Shown here: positions 1 to 9,363 of the stretch, in pieces | How positions within the stretch are numbered: the first letter of the stretch is position 1 | How the letters are laid out: every line of letters starts with the position of its first letter | Source of the DNA: Hysterangium stoloniferum | Lineage: Eukaryota > Basidiomycota > Agaricomycetes > Hysterangiales > Hysterangiaceae | Reading direction: 5' to 3' | Length of the DNA stretch: 64,000 nucleotides | NCBI GenBank assembly: GCA_015178975.1 | Contig: WHVD01000001.1 | Span: 2,170,001-2,234,000 of the forward strand | Program-made: the position numbers and the translations under genes | The notes under the pieces: model-generated | The model's database searches: none | The model's input: only the letters and a program-made list of their open reading frames with translations | What the model was told of the DNA's origin: nothing

Positions 1-53
1 AACCTTATTTAGGTCTAGAGCCTCTTTGGGACTTCGGCATAAAGGGAGGATAC
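1..53 (+). mobile_element. 3' internal stub of a Gypsy-like LTR retrotransposon with polypurine tract
   Basis: The purine-rich run AAAGGGAGGATAC ends directly against the LTR that begins at 54. This is where the polypurine tract of an LTR retrotransposon sits, so these bases are the last part of the internal region. The rest of the element lies outside the window. No coding domain is visible in so short a piece. Fossil; family inferred from the LTR that follows. Confidence 0.6.
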
Positions 54-778
54 TGTTACGACCCGGACAAATCCCGCCGGACTCCGGGCACTAACTCGTA
101 CGCCCCCACGCGCTACAAGCACCAATCGTCTGTTTATAGGATTTCCCGCCCGGACTCCGTTACGTCAAGACTCGTTACGTTCGACCTCATTAAGACACAT
201 ATCAGTCACCGGACTTCCCCCGGACCCCGTCTCTGTCTATGTCCGTCTTCGTCCCACGCATCAGTCACCGGACCCGCTTAGAATCCCGTCACCGCTCTAA
301 TCGAGCCCCGTTCCCGTTTTAGTCAAATGACCTGTCACGATTTAGGACTCCGCTCCCGCTCCGTTTCCCGTTATGGGTTATGCTTTGTCACGATTCGGAC
401 TCCGCTCCGTTCCGTCCCGTTCCTAACACCAATTTGGTGTTTACTATTCCCGTTTTATGTTTTGCTCGTCTCGTCTCATTATTACTGGATTCGGTATGTC
501 ATGCATTCCACGGTCTATATAAACTGGCAGATGTTGTACATACAATCCAGTCAGAAAATTAGCTTAGATTCCCCCCAGTAATCTAATACATTTTCCTCTC
601 TAAAAACCCTACTCTCATCAGACCGCTCGCACTAGTCGGAGCCCACGGGCTCCGGCGCATCTATCTCTCTCGACTATCTCGATTCACGACTCTCGACTCA
701 CGACCTACGACTCACGACCCACGAACCCCCGCCCGGACTCCCCGGGATTCCCGTCCGCCTGTCTGAAATTGGACAACA
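54..778 (+). mobile_element. 3' LTR of a Gypsy-like element (725 bp, TG...CA)
   Basis: It starts TGTTACGACCCGG and ends GGACAACA, a pattern common in basidiomycete Gypsy LTRs. A TATA-like TCTATATAAA lies near 514. Much of it is C-rich with short degenerate repeats (GACTC, CGACTCACGACC) around 660-725. The 5' LTR is off the window, so the target duplication cannot be tested. After 778 the sequence changes at once to a block repeated elsewhere in the window, which supports the right boundary. Confidence 0.65.
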
Positions 779-1240
779 CGATCTAGCGAGGGCGCAGCCT
801 ATAAGCTGAAGCCAAGTCCTACCGGATATCCCGCGGGTTTCTCCGGAAACCCGGCCTGAGTGTGTATCCTAACACAGCTCATCAAAGGGAAGTGAAAAGC
901 ACCATCATAACTCCAGCCCTGGATGAGTTCTACAGATTCCACCGTGTAATCAGGGAGCAGATCAGGCAGTCGATTTGCCACACACTAGATTCGGTACTGA
1001 TTCTCAGTGACATCACGGTAGCGGATGAGGCACTCAATTATTCCTGAGCGCTCTTTACATCTTCCCAGTCGTTCATCTCATTCCATTGGGTGGCCTTATT
1101 TGGAATCGCCACAAGTCATAGCACCCTATTCTCTTTTTGAACTGTATTTGCACCGGTTTATGAAGTGCATTGGTGTCAACCGTATCGAGACTAACAAGAT
1201 GAGCTATTGGCCAGTCAATTTGTAATCGAATGGATCTGAA
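779..1240. other. Copy of the 3' flank of the seven-helix gene family; no gene
   Basis: From about 868 the sequence (GCTCATCAAAGGGAAGTGAA onward) matches blocks near 13610, 46520, 55990 and 62290, which lie just 3' of the seven-helix relics. The closest match is 62340-62510. The first 90 bp after the LTR have no partner here. No convincing coding region is visible; the short ORFs are not conserved between copies. Confidence 0.5.
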
Positions 1241-1342
1241 TTGAAGGAAAGGTAGGTGTTTCCCAGGGGTTGATATAATAACTTCACTGACACCTCAGGC
1301 TAACTCCGGGAGACTTCGACAAGGAAGGAACTGAGACTTGAT

Positions 1343-1609
1343 TTGACTTGGTATAAAGTTCATCGTATTTTGGCTGCTGTTTATTCAATGGACCAAGTTA
1401 CAGCCGGTGGGCCATGTGAGAGTTATGACGATGTAAGCCACCACCGTGACACCACTGCGAAATTCAAGGATCCGACACTTGGACTTCCGTATAATGCATT
1501 TCCCGGTTCTTCTAAGAAGTTACGTCGATTGTGTTTGTATTGTTGTGAGGGAGGCACCAGGTACGGAAGGCTGCCTGTGAACGTTCTCGGAGCCAGCGTC
1601 TTGCGATGA
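1343..1609 (+). CDS. Unidentified 88-codon ORF conserved between two block copies
   Basis: An 88-residue frame starting MTWYKVHRILAAV and ending GASVLR is open in both block copies (here and 23878-24144). The copies differ by about eight residues, some not conservative (for example S/H, P/Q, G/E), so selection on protein is not evident. There is no signal peptide, membrane segment or motif I recognise. It may be a chance open frame in a recent duplication. Confidence 0.2.
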   Translation: MTWYKVHRILAAVYSMDQVTAGGPCESYDDVSHHRDTTAKFKDPTLGLPYNAFPGSSKKLRRLCLYCCEGGTRYGRLPVNVLGASVLR

Positions 1610-1662
1610 TTTTCAAACCCTACGTCATCTTGTTGACCAATCTGATACTATCTGATAGTTCT

Positions 1663-2087
1663 TGGCTGGGCTATACATTAAATTCAGTACTTCGAACATC
1701 TACACATTTGGAATGCGTTATATTTGTTAAGTCAAGAGTGTTAATACACAGTAGTGTATAAGCAAATGGAATCGTATACCTCATGAATATCAGGATCTTT
1801 TGGTCCGCTAATTCAATATGTATTTTATTTTGATTACATTTATTGCAAATGTGCTAAATAGTATGAAGTGGTGACCCTGACTGAATTCAGTGGCTGGACT
1901 ATATATTAAATTCGCGATTGTTCATAAGTCAGAGTGTTAATACACAGTAATGTATTTGCAGACCGAATCTTATACCTCATGAATATCAGGGACTTTCAGT
2001 CCGCTAATTAAATGACTATTTCATTTTGATAACATTTGTTAGAAATATGCTAAATGGTATGAAGTGGTGCCTGACCGAATTCAGTGG
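1663..2087. repeat. Imperfect tandem pair (about 230 and 195 bp)
   Basis: Two adjacent diverged units each begin GGCTGG-CTATA-ATTAAATTC, contain GTGTTAATACACAGTA and CTCATGAATATCAGG, and end near GAATTCAGTGG. The same pair is present at about 24184-24598, so the tandem duplication is older than the block duplication. Confidence 0.6.
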
Positions 2088-2210
2088 GCCTCCGGCGGAT
2101 GACAATTGGTACTAAAAATTCTCACTTCATTCTAGACCTGCGGACCCATGTCGAATTCGAGAACTGGCACCAGTGATCTGTTATATGGATGAACAGAGTT
2201 ATAACGAATA

Positions 2211-2578
2211 TGTTATGGATCGAAGCCTAATGTGTGCCTAATCAAAGTATGGATCGAAGTCTAATGCGTACCTAATCAAAGTATGGATCGAAGCTTAATA
2301 CGTGCCTCAAGCCTAATGAGTGCCTAGTGTGCACTCGTGATACCAATCCGATACATTGTACTATTTCTATTTTTTTCTGGACTACTATAAATTACGAGCT
2401 GCTCAACCAGCCAACCTCAGTCGATCTCTTACCTTGTGTTGACTGAGGTACGTTACAAATGTTGCATATTCACATGTGAATGCTTACACATATGAAAGAC
2501 TTTGTAACCTTTATAGGTATCAATATATATTTAGTCAATCTCTTACCTTGTGTCGACTGAGACTTTGTAACCTTTATA
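2211..2578 (+). mobile_element. Solitary LTR-like insertion, 368 bp, TSD GAATA
   Basis: It starts TGTTATGGATCG and ends CTTTATA, flanked by the direct repeat GAATA (2206-2210 and 2579-2583). The paralogous site near 24715-24725 reads straight through without it, an empty site. Inside are about three diverged copies of a roughly 34-bp unit containing ATGGATCGAAGC (2214-2310), a TATA-like CTATAAATTACG, and two copies of a block with TCTTACCTTGTG (near 2425 and 2538). The non-CA end makes the LTR class tentative. Confidence 0.65.
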
Positions 2579-2697
2579 GAATATAATGTCCCAGTCGACA
2601 CGTAACGTGAGAATCGACGGGTGTGCTTAAATTAAAACCTCCGATGGAAGGTCTCTCATGTAACAAGTTCACACGAGTTGTTAAGTTACCGGCGAGA

Positions 2698-3150
2698 GGT
2701 AAGCATAATAAGTGAAATCTCATCTCCATTGGAAGAATGGGGGACATACTGTTGAAATAGTTAAATAACGCTTGACAAACACCCTGTGAGTGTGAGGAAA
2801 GTAAACACTAAGGAGACTTTCCCACACCCACAGCAGAGTATGCTACAGGGTGCTTACCTAAGCACCTACACATCAGTGACCTTACTAGGTAACTCACTCA
2901 ATACTGCACCTACAGTGCTGGGAAAAATACTACAAATATCAGACAAATATAAGGAACATCATAGATTATGTGAGAGATGTAATATCATACTCTAACACAT
3001 ACTTCTTTGTCAAAGCATTGTGGTGTTTCTTCTCTCTGAAAATATTCTGAAAGATGAGGACTGGGAATGTGAGAAAGTCTGGGAGGAAGAATGAGCGCAT
3101 GACACAGGACTCCAGCACATGTTGCGCGATGTCACACAGTTACGGCGAAG
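2698..3150 (-). pseudogene. Ubp14/USP5-like relic, 5' fragment only
   Basis: These bases match the 5' end of the deubiquitinase relics (compare 41875-42060). Markers are AAGCATAATAAGTGAAATCTC at its right-hand coding end, the stretch GAGAAAGTCTGGGAGGAAGAATG, and GTTACGGCGAAGAAC. The rest of the gene is missing: the sequence to the left is the unrelated gene-poor block. A solitary LTR (2750-2997) splits the fragment. Confidence 0.5.
2750..2997 (+). mobile_element. Solitary LTR, 248 bp, TSD CATAC
   Basis: It has canonical TG...CA ends (TGTTGAAATAG ... CTCTAACA) and a perfect 5-bp duplication CATAC (2745-2749, 2998-3002). The uninterrupted paralogous sequence GGACATACTTCTTTGTC is seen near 8800, 28375, 41925 and 51300. 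The form fits a Copia- or Gypsy-type solo LTR; the family cannot be named from this alone. Confidence 0.8.
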
Positions 3151-3281
3151 AACTACTTTTTTGTAATTATTTTTGAAAATTAACATTCACGTATTCTTAC
3201 ATCTTCTGTTCACAATTTAATTATGGGCAGAGCTCCAGAACTCCAGTAAATAAAGGGCTTTTATATCACAGAATGATATAG

Positions 3282-6007
3282 CTAGACTTGACGGGAAAAT
3301 GTTCGATGGGTGTGATCGTGTCCGAGTTCAATCATCCTCCCATATGTACCTAGATAGCTGAAAATAACGTATCCCCCTTATTCAAGAAGTTAATACTATT
3401 AAATAAGGATAACATCGATACTCACGGGTCTCGCTCAAATACTGTGTCCGGCCACACAGGGTCATTTATCCAACTGGGCTCCGCATCATAAGAAGCACGC
3501 AACTGCACATCTGGAACAGGTCCCCCCGAGGGGCCAGAAATATAACGTGGAGAAGTAGGCTCAAACAGGAATATAGTACGCGGTTCCACATCTCCGGAGT
3601 GACTAAATTACTCTGTCAGGCTCTGACATGGATGAAGGGGGAAGTGAAACAAACGAATTCTGAGGCATTTCCACAACTACTCTTGTCCCCCAGTGGAATA
3701 CTGTTGTCACAAAGGGTTCAATATCATCTCCAATAGACGTCTGTGCTTACTGATCATCAACTCGTGTGGAGGGACACCATTCATCCCATTTTTCTCAATG
3801 TAAAGTGGTGCGTATGCTCTCCATGCTTTCTGCACTTCAAACGACGGGCCGAATTGTCCGAAACTGACATATGGCCGGCAGAAATCTTCGATGTTGGCTT
3901 CGCCAATATCATAGGTATATCTACGCGGCGGAAAACTGAACAACGATCGGGTCTGCTAGCTCGAAAAATACCTTCTCATTGGTTTTCCACCTCGTATTGT
4001 TACACTCTCACGCTCGTCTAGATATGGACACTCTTCCTCGTGGAGGTAAACCAAAACCTCGACTAGGGGTGCTATACCGAGGGTGTCAGAGAACCACTCA
4101 TGCAGATTCCCACACATTACAAAATCGCCTGTAACTTTATCCCGATAGCCCACGTCCCATAGAGCGAGGGACCCCAGATCTCCACCCTTGATAAAGCCCG
4201 TGATTGATTCCAGAAACCCGAAGTCCAGTAGTTGATTGGCCAATTGACGAATGGTGCGCGAGCTTCGAAGTTGTTGATCCATTAAAGCCGTGCCGAGACA
4301 CCATAATTCCACAGCGGACATGAATAAGTCTACGATGGAATCCGGTGATGATGGATTGATCCTAGAGTAACCGGTATAAATACCGGGACTCCATCTCCCA
4401 TAGTACCCGGACTGGCCACGGCTGCGCAGTGTTCCGGTGTACACAAGCTTCAGACGACGGCAATTGGCAGGACAGTCTGTGACAGTGACAATTGAATCAC
4501 CGGGAAGTTGAAACTGAATAGACAAAGTTAACATTGACATCTGATGTCAGTGGAATTAACGAACAAGGGAGTAAGTTGCAATGTCGTTGTTTGAACAGAA
4601 ATCAACTAATTCCTAATGTCACATTGTGACATCAGCATTTGCAGGAGAGAAGGTATCCAAGTGCGTCACATTGTAAGAATCCCTCTAAGATATATCGCGT
4701 TAGCTTGTAAATGTCGCGAGTAATTTTATTCACCATGTCCCATAGTCCCAAAATGGTTTCTCTCACATTGAATGATCTAGTGCGTTCGAGCCATTTGCAT
4801 GCGTCCTCAGGTTCAGTGCCTGGATTACGGAAAACTTGGAAAAGTACATTGTCTTGTGCGTTACTGTAGCCAAAGAACGCAGCAATGCTAGGGTTCCTGA
4901 ACATGAATGTGATTGGACTACTTGGGCTATTTAGTCTGATGTGTTGCATTCTTACCATACGTCTCGATAGGAAGTGAGGTCGCGTTGGAACTATATCAAA
5001 AGTGTGATATGTTGCAAATAGTTTCTGAAATCCAAACCAGCCAAAAACGGGACTCGTACCTTTTTGCGTCTCAAATCCCACGTGGGTCTCCCGCCTTCGT
5101 ACATTTTGACCAATACCCGCTTACCGTCACTTTCAGTCTTCGCTTCACAAAGTGTGACACTCCACCGCAAGGTGACCCCATGATTGCCTGCCTTTTCATA
5201 GTCATAATCATTGTGGTTCGCGACCGATAAGGTGCGCAACAGTTGCAAGTCCCTTCGATCGACCAAATACTGTCTCATTATGATAAACCCACGGACATGA
5301 TCTTTGAGATGACAGAACGGCCGTACGCGTTCACTAATATGGTTTCTTCGTCCCGTGACCGACGAAAACGAATCAAGGATGATGTCGTCCATTCTAGTAT
5401 CATCGACGGCTACGAGCTGAGCAACGGCTAATGAAGTATCCAACAATAAACACATCTAAGAACCAATATGCAGACGAACGACTTTGAGTGTCACTTTCAG
5501 CACGCATCATTGCTTCTTTCTCTGCTTCTTCCAATCGCCTTTCCAGTTTGGCGATAGACTTATCTCGTTGTCGCATCCAAGATACGACGTGTGCTTTAAG
5601 ACCTTTTCTTGGCTTGTATGACCTTGCAAGCGCAAGAACATCCTCAAGTGCACTGAAAACAATCGATATATTCGTCAAGTAGTGAGTCTCAAGTCCTCAC
5701 TTCTGATACTCGTCCAATATAGTTTTGAAATCGTCCGGGATGTCCTCCCACTTCCCCCTCAGCTGATCGTGGAAAGCGACGAGGCGACGTCCAGTGGTTC
5801 GGACAAGGTTATTCAACCTCTCGTTTTGCTCCCCGCTTGCCTGGTGATTGTGAATCATGATCCACATTAGCTCTTAAACTGGTGTTGATGCAGACGACCT
5901 ACCTTTACAACGTTCATAATCTCCAAAACAAGGGTCGCTGCACTCTTTAAGCCAGGTACTGGAACGGCATCGCCAGCGACTTTGACAACAATAGCTGCAA
6001 TGTCCAT
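3282..6007 (-). CDS. MLKL-N-terminal-like, kinase-like fungal protein, copy 1 (apparently intact)
   Basis: A multi-exon gene of about 740 residues. Exons as read: 5903-6007, 5701-5840, 5480-5652, 5060-5409, 5024 to about 4640, about 4540-3972, 3935-3751, 3700-3655, 3602-3426, 3357-3282. Every placed junction keeps frame and has GT...AG; the exon 5/6 junction is not settled. The start ATG lies in ACCATGG. Residues 1-35 carry AGDAVPVPGLKSAATLV, a hallmark of the helical MLKL-N-terminal-like domain of many agaricomycete proteins; a charged helix (LERRLEEAEKEA) follows. Exons 4-5 resemble a kinase N-lobe: VLVKMYEG, then SIAAFFGYS, then LFQVFRNP. I see no HRD or DFG motif, so catalysis is unlikely. 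The C-terminal part holds LWDVGYRDKVTG. Membrane-acting cell-death role is inference from the family; alternative: an orphan signalling scaffold. Confidence 0.65.
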
Positions 6008-6400
6008 GGTCGATGGTCGATGATCTTAGTAGATGGTGAGGGATAGTCGCTCTTTGGCACGAGGCGCTGTATTTACTGTTGGCTGTGCCCTGGGATGGAG
6101 CGCCGGGTCAGTAGGGGAAATGCAGTCAGTGTTCATCCAACAGCGACACACATATATTCAAAGGCCGTAATTATGGTGTGGACTTTGTCCGCAGTGGAAC
6201 TTCTGGAATATAGTAGATTAGATAGATCATTCGTCATTAAACAAAAACCGCACGATTTTTTCAATGGTTTGTCGAATAAAATGAAAGTACCATGATGTGC
6301 TAACGGACATATGGCGTTGTAGCGATAGGTCAGTTGTGCCTTGGCTAATACAGAATAAAGATGTATAAGACGGCGTCGTAATAAAATCGATTGGAAAAAG
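6008..6400. promoter_or_regulatory. 5' flank of MLKL-like copy 1
   Basis: This gap lies between the divergent MLKL-like gene (minus) and seven-helix relic (plus), so it probably holds the promoter of the former. It is conserved in all units (GGAGCGCCGGGTCAGTAG near 6100, GATCATTCGTCATTAAA near 6225, GCGTTGTAGCGATAGGTCAG near 6312). The match to 54322-54720 is almost perfect. No clear TATA box could be assigned. Confidence 0.35.
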
Positions 6401-6785
6401 TAGTCTATGATTGAGATTTGCTTTTCGGGCTTTATTTGTTGGAATTTGCGGTGCTGCTATCCAAACTGGCGCACTCGCTGGTCGTCACCTTTGTCTCACC
6501 AATCATGTATGATATAGCTATTTTGTATTCCAATTCTGCTAAATTACACGATGTGCGTTATGCCAAAAAAAAATGCATAAAATATATCAGTGCCGCAAAA
6601 TGCGCCAAGTGTCCCCTTCTGGGGTGGCGCGGAACGATGGCACGCGAGCTCGTTGTCGCTGATGACGAGCGCGGTAGTATGGCATGGGAGGACGTTGCCG
6701 AAGGCAGCGCCGCGATGACGGGTTGGCGATGTGGTCGGGAAGTGGCACCCGGCCTCGAGACTGGAGCAGGGTATTAGTGAAAAGT
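6401..6785. other. Conserved unit block upstream of the seven-helix relic; no gene assigned
   Basis: The block repeats at 12405-12770, 45295-45660, 54720-55090 and 60780-61430 (the last interrupted). It starts with GAGATTTGCTTTTCGGG and ends in a GC-rich part with GAGGACGTTGCCGAAGGCAG. Different frames are open in different copies and none resembles the expected first helices of the seven-helix family, so I leave it unassigned. It could hold a decayed first exon. Confidence 0.35.
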
Positions 6786-6845
6786 AAGTAACATTTTGTT
6801 GTCTCTGTTGTATTGGTTTTCTTACCTGGAGCGTCCCATTCTCGC

Positions 6846-7095
6846 AGAATTAGCGGTGGAAGAGGCCTCACTACACATTGCATCAAGTCATTCTACTATG
6901 TCGGGTGGGTTTCTCTCATTAATACAAGATAAATGTCATTTAGTTATTCCTGTAAGTTACACCAACTTAAAAAAAGGTTTACGCCGTTTATCGACGGAAC
7001 AACAAGTCGCTTATAGTACTAGCAATGGTATTAGCACTAGCGGTACTTGCAAGTTTGCTCGTGATGGGCCTTCATATGCCATTCGGTGAGTTCTT
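6846..7095 (+). pseudogene. Seven-helix (DUF6533-type) membrane protein relic T1, 3'-truncated
   Basis: In the right frame the region gives a segment with CIKSFYYVG, then VYAVYRRNNK (6979 onward), the RVYALY-type motif that opens a cytoplasmic loop in agaricomycete DUF6533 proteins. A hydrophobic helix rich in LALAVLASLLVMG follows and a GTGAGT donor lies at about 7088. The next exons, present in T2-T5, are absent: the sequence after 7095 is unrelated. The piece is almost identical to 55143-55406. Confidence 0.55.
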
Positions 7096-7310
7096 ATATA
7101 TTCCCATAGAGTGCCATCAAATATGTCTAAAGATTCCTGTGGCAATCGATGGCCGGTGCTCGCCTTCCTCGAGTTCATAGCAATGAAACACCGGGACCCA
7201 CTTAGGAAGTTCAGCATCAAGTAAAACTACTTCATATAACAGTTGAAAATATACAAAATGGGGTAAATATGAAAATCCTAGGAGCGTTTTAAAGGGAACG
7301 CAAATTCCAA
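7096..7310. other. Gap with no recognised gene
   Basis: This is unique sequence between the truncated receptor relic and an old MLKL-like fragment. No conserved frame, repeat or motif was found. Confidence 0.3.
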
Positions 7311-7560
7311 TTAAAACCTATTAAGTAGAGAGATTCTGGGTACAAATAAATGCCCCGCACTTATTTTGCAGAGTACCAGTAAATGTATGATGTTCACACC
7401 GGCAAGCCACATAAATACAGGTGACGAAAGATTGTTCGATAATGCCGCCGTGAATTTTTGCATTAATGGAGTTCTGAGGGGGTGCACACTTGTGTGCAAT
7501 TGTGCATCTTCAAGAGTAAGTCCTTGGATTACGGAAATATTGAAAAGGTACATGGTTTGG
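7311..7560 (-). pseudogene. Diverged relic of MLKL-like exon 5
   Basis: On the minus strand TMYLFNISVIQG lines up with the exon 5 stretch NVLFQVFRNPG of the other copies. At DNA level GGATTACGGAAATATTGAAAAG resembles GGATTACGGAAAACTTGGAAAAG. It is more diverged than any other copy, so it is probably an older duplicate. The reading frame does not continue into recognisable flanking exons. Confidence 0.4.
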
Positions 7561-8990
7561 TGCATGGGCATACAGGTGCGCGAACGGCTTCAATTCCCTC
7601 ATGCTCCCACGTTCCGCCTTCATAACCTTCTCTCGTCATTAAAAACACACTCCCTTCATCCGCACCACCCTTTCCCATTTCGATCCGACTATGCACGATG
7701 TAGTACCCAGAACGCGCGAGCGACCCTTTGTGCGATATAAACCTGTGAATATGGCATCTGGCTGGGAGTGATTTTGACCTGTGCATGAGTGGACTTTGAC
7801 TGGATGCAAACCTCATCCGGAGGCAGCGTCTGACCTGGTTGCAGTCCCGAGGCAAGGTATTCATACAAAATAAGAACAAAATCGTCTGGCAAATTGATGG
7901 GGATGTCTTCAAGAAAAAGAAAGGGAAGACTATGACAAGAGATGAAAGGAGAACAACCACCGCTGAACACGTTTTATAGGTAGCCGGTTCACGTGTGGAA
8001 AATTCGTCGCATGAACAACAAAGATATCAGGGAAAGTCGCAACACGTGCACGTCTGGAAACACTTTCACGACTTAGTCGATATCAGCCGATAGTACCGGG
8101 ACGACACTATGAAAGACTCACGCCTATGGTAGAATCCCTGCCTCACACCGTGGACACGAATACTCAACCGCATTTTTACCCGACACGCCCCCTATGCACT
8201 CACGCAGCTTCCCCCGCCCATGCAACACCTCCTCTCCAAAGCCGGGATTAGATACCGACGCTCAAATCATCATGCTCTTCCACACGACAGCACGCACCCC
8301 CTTGCACTATATACACCGTGACGCTTGCTCCACCTCAAAGCAGAAGATGACAGTAGCCTCCGGCTCCGGGACGTGTTTTTAGCTTGTTGATGCAGGACTT
8401 TAAGAATATATATGCGAAGAACTCTTGCGTGTCTTGCTGTTTCGCCATCGATAATTCCTCGTGGACTCTTCCGATGAGGGATTTGAGCATGGTGGGTTTG
8501 ATGGTTTTTGGAATACGGGAAGTGGCGTCGAGGATGGACGAGGTGATCATAGTCGATAGCATTGGTTCCATGGGCTCATTAGCACTTCGGCGGTGGTAGG
8601 GACACCGGCGGTGTGAGAGAGGAAATGGCCGTGAGGGTGCGATAACCAGTCTGAGCGGATTAAGTCCGCTATCTTGCGCATATGAAAGTCAAAAAAAGGA
8701 TATTGGGAGCTATTCGGTGCAGGAACAGGCGTGGGTGAGACAGGATAAGAGATGGTATGTGCGGAAGGCTAGTGAAATCTCATTTCCATTGGAAGAAAGG
8801 AGGACATGCTTCTTTGTCAAAGCATTGTGGTGTCTCTTCTCTCCGAACAAATTCTGAAAGACGAGGACTGGGAATGCGAGAAATTCTGGGAGGAAGAATG
8901 AGCGCAAGCCGTAGGACTCCAGCACATGTTACGCGATGTCACAGTTACGGCGAAGAACTACTTTTTTTGTAATTATTTTTGACAATCAAC
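7561..8990 (-). pseudogene. Ubp14/USP5-like deubiquitinase relic U1
   Basis: Pieces of a ubiquitin-specific protease appear in family order on the minus strand: a QQDTQEFFAYI segment (about 8430-8470), FPDIFVVHATNF followed by HVNRLPIK (about 7985-8030), INLPDDFVL and GLQPGQTLPPDE (about 7820-7910), and a His-box-like FISHKGSLARSGYY (about 7690-7735). In Ubp14/USP5 the His box reads SGHY, so the catalytic His is replaced by Tyr here. The zinc-finger, Cys-box and both UBA regions are deleted: the 5' piece (8770-8960) joins directly to the middle. It is the only copy here that keeps a His-box region. Frames shift between pieces, so it is not functional. Confidence 0.6.
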
Positions 8991-9261
8991 TGTTAAATTT
9001 GATGATGAAACACACCTTTTTATAGGGGGAGTCCACCAATTATTGCAACTTTTCATATGAAGATGCTAATTGTGGACCATGCATTTAGAGGTTAATGTGT
9101 GTCAGAACCACTATACACCTCCCAGAGCACCAAACCTATATTGTCAGGAGGTGCTACACTAACTGACACAAGATATCGAGACACAATTACTTTCACTACA
9201 AGCTTATTAAACCCTTGTAGATTGTGTATTGCAATAGAGTCAACTCATACTATTTTTAATA
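8991..9261 (+). mobile_element. 272-bp LTR-like repeat, copy 1, TSD TCAAC
   Basis: It begins TGTTAAATTTGATGATG and ends CTATTTTTAATA. The 5-bp direct repeat TCAAC is at 8986-8990 and 9262-9266 (a 6-bp reading, ATCAAC, is also possible). Paralogous positions near 18028 and 51490 lack it. A TATA-like TTTTTATAGGGG lies 30 bp inside. The same family occurs at 25855, 59550 and 60976. Solo LTR is favoured over MITE because the ends are not good inverted repeats. Confidence 0.7.
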
Positions 9262-9363
9262 TCAACATTCACGTATCCTTACATCTTCTGTTCACAATTT
9301 AATTATGGGCAGAGCGCCAAAGCTCCAGTAAATAAAGAGCTTTTATATCTCAGAATGATATAG

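Larger units (their letters stand above)
1086..2640. other. Duplicated gene-poor block (first copy; partner 23640-24780)
   Basis: This block is highly similar to 23640-24780 along its whole length. The largest difference is an insertion here at 2211-2578. It contains a short open frame (1343-1609) and a tandem pair (1663-2087). Flanking sequence differs between the two copies, so the block moved as a unit. I recognise no gene in it. Confidence 0.6.

Noticed and set aside
1663-2087. LTR pair of a small retrotransposon
   Set aside because: The two units are adjacent with no internal region and no TG...CA ends, so a plain tandem duplication fits better.
5488-5682. Plus-strand Ser/Arg-rich ORFs repeated at every MLKL-like copy (for example 11476, 20333, 44392, 53792)
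   Set aside because: They are antisense shadows of the conserved coiled exon 3.
6418-6777. 119-codon ORF with a hydrophobic start in the unit block
   Set aside because: Only two near-identical copies keep the frame; older copies (12.4, 45.3, 60.8 kb) break it, and it does not fit the first helices of the receptor family.
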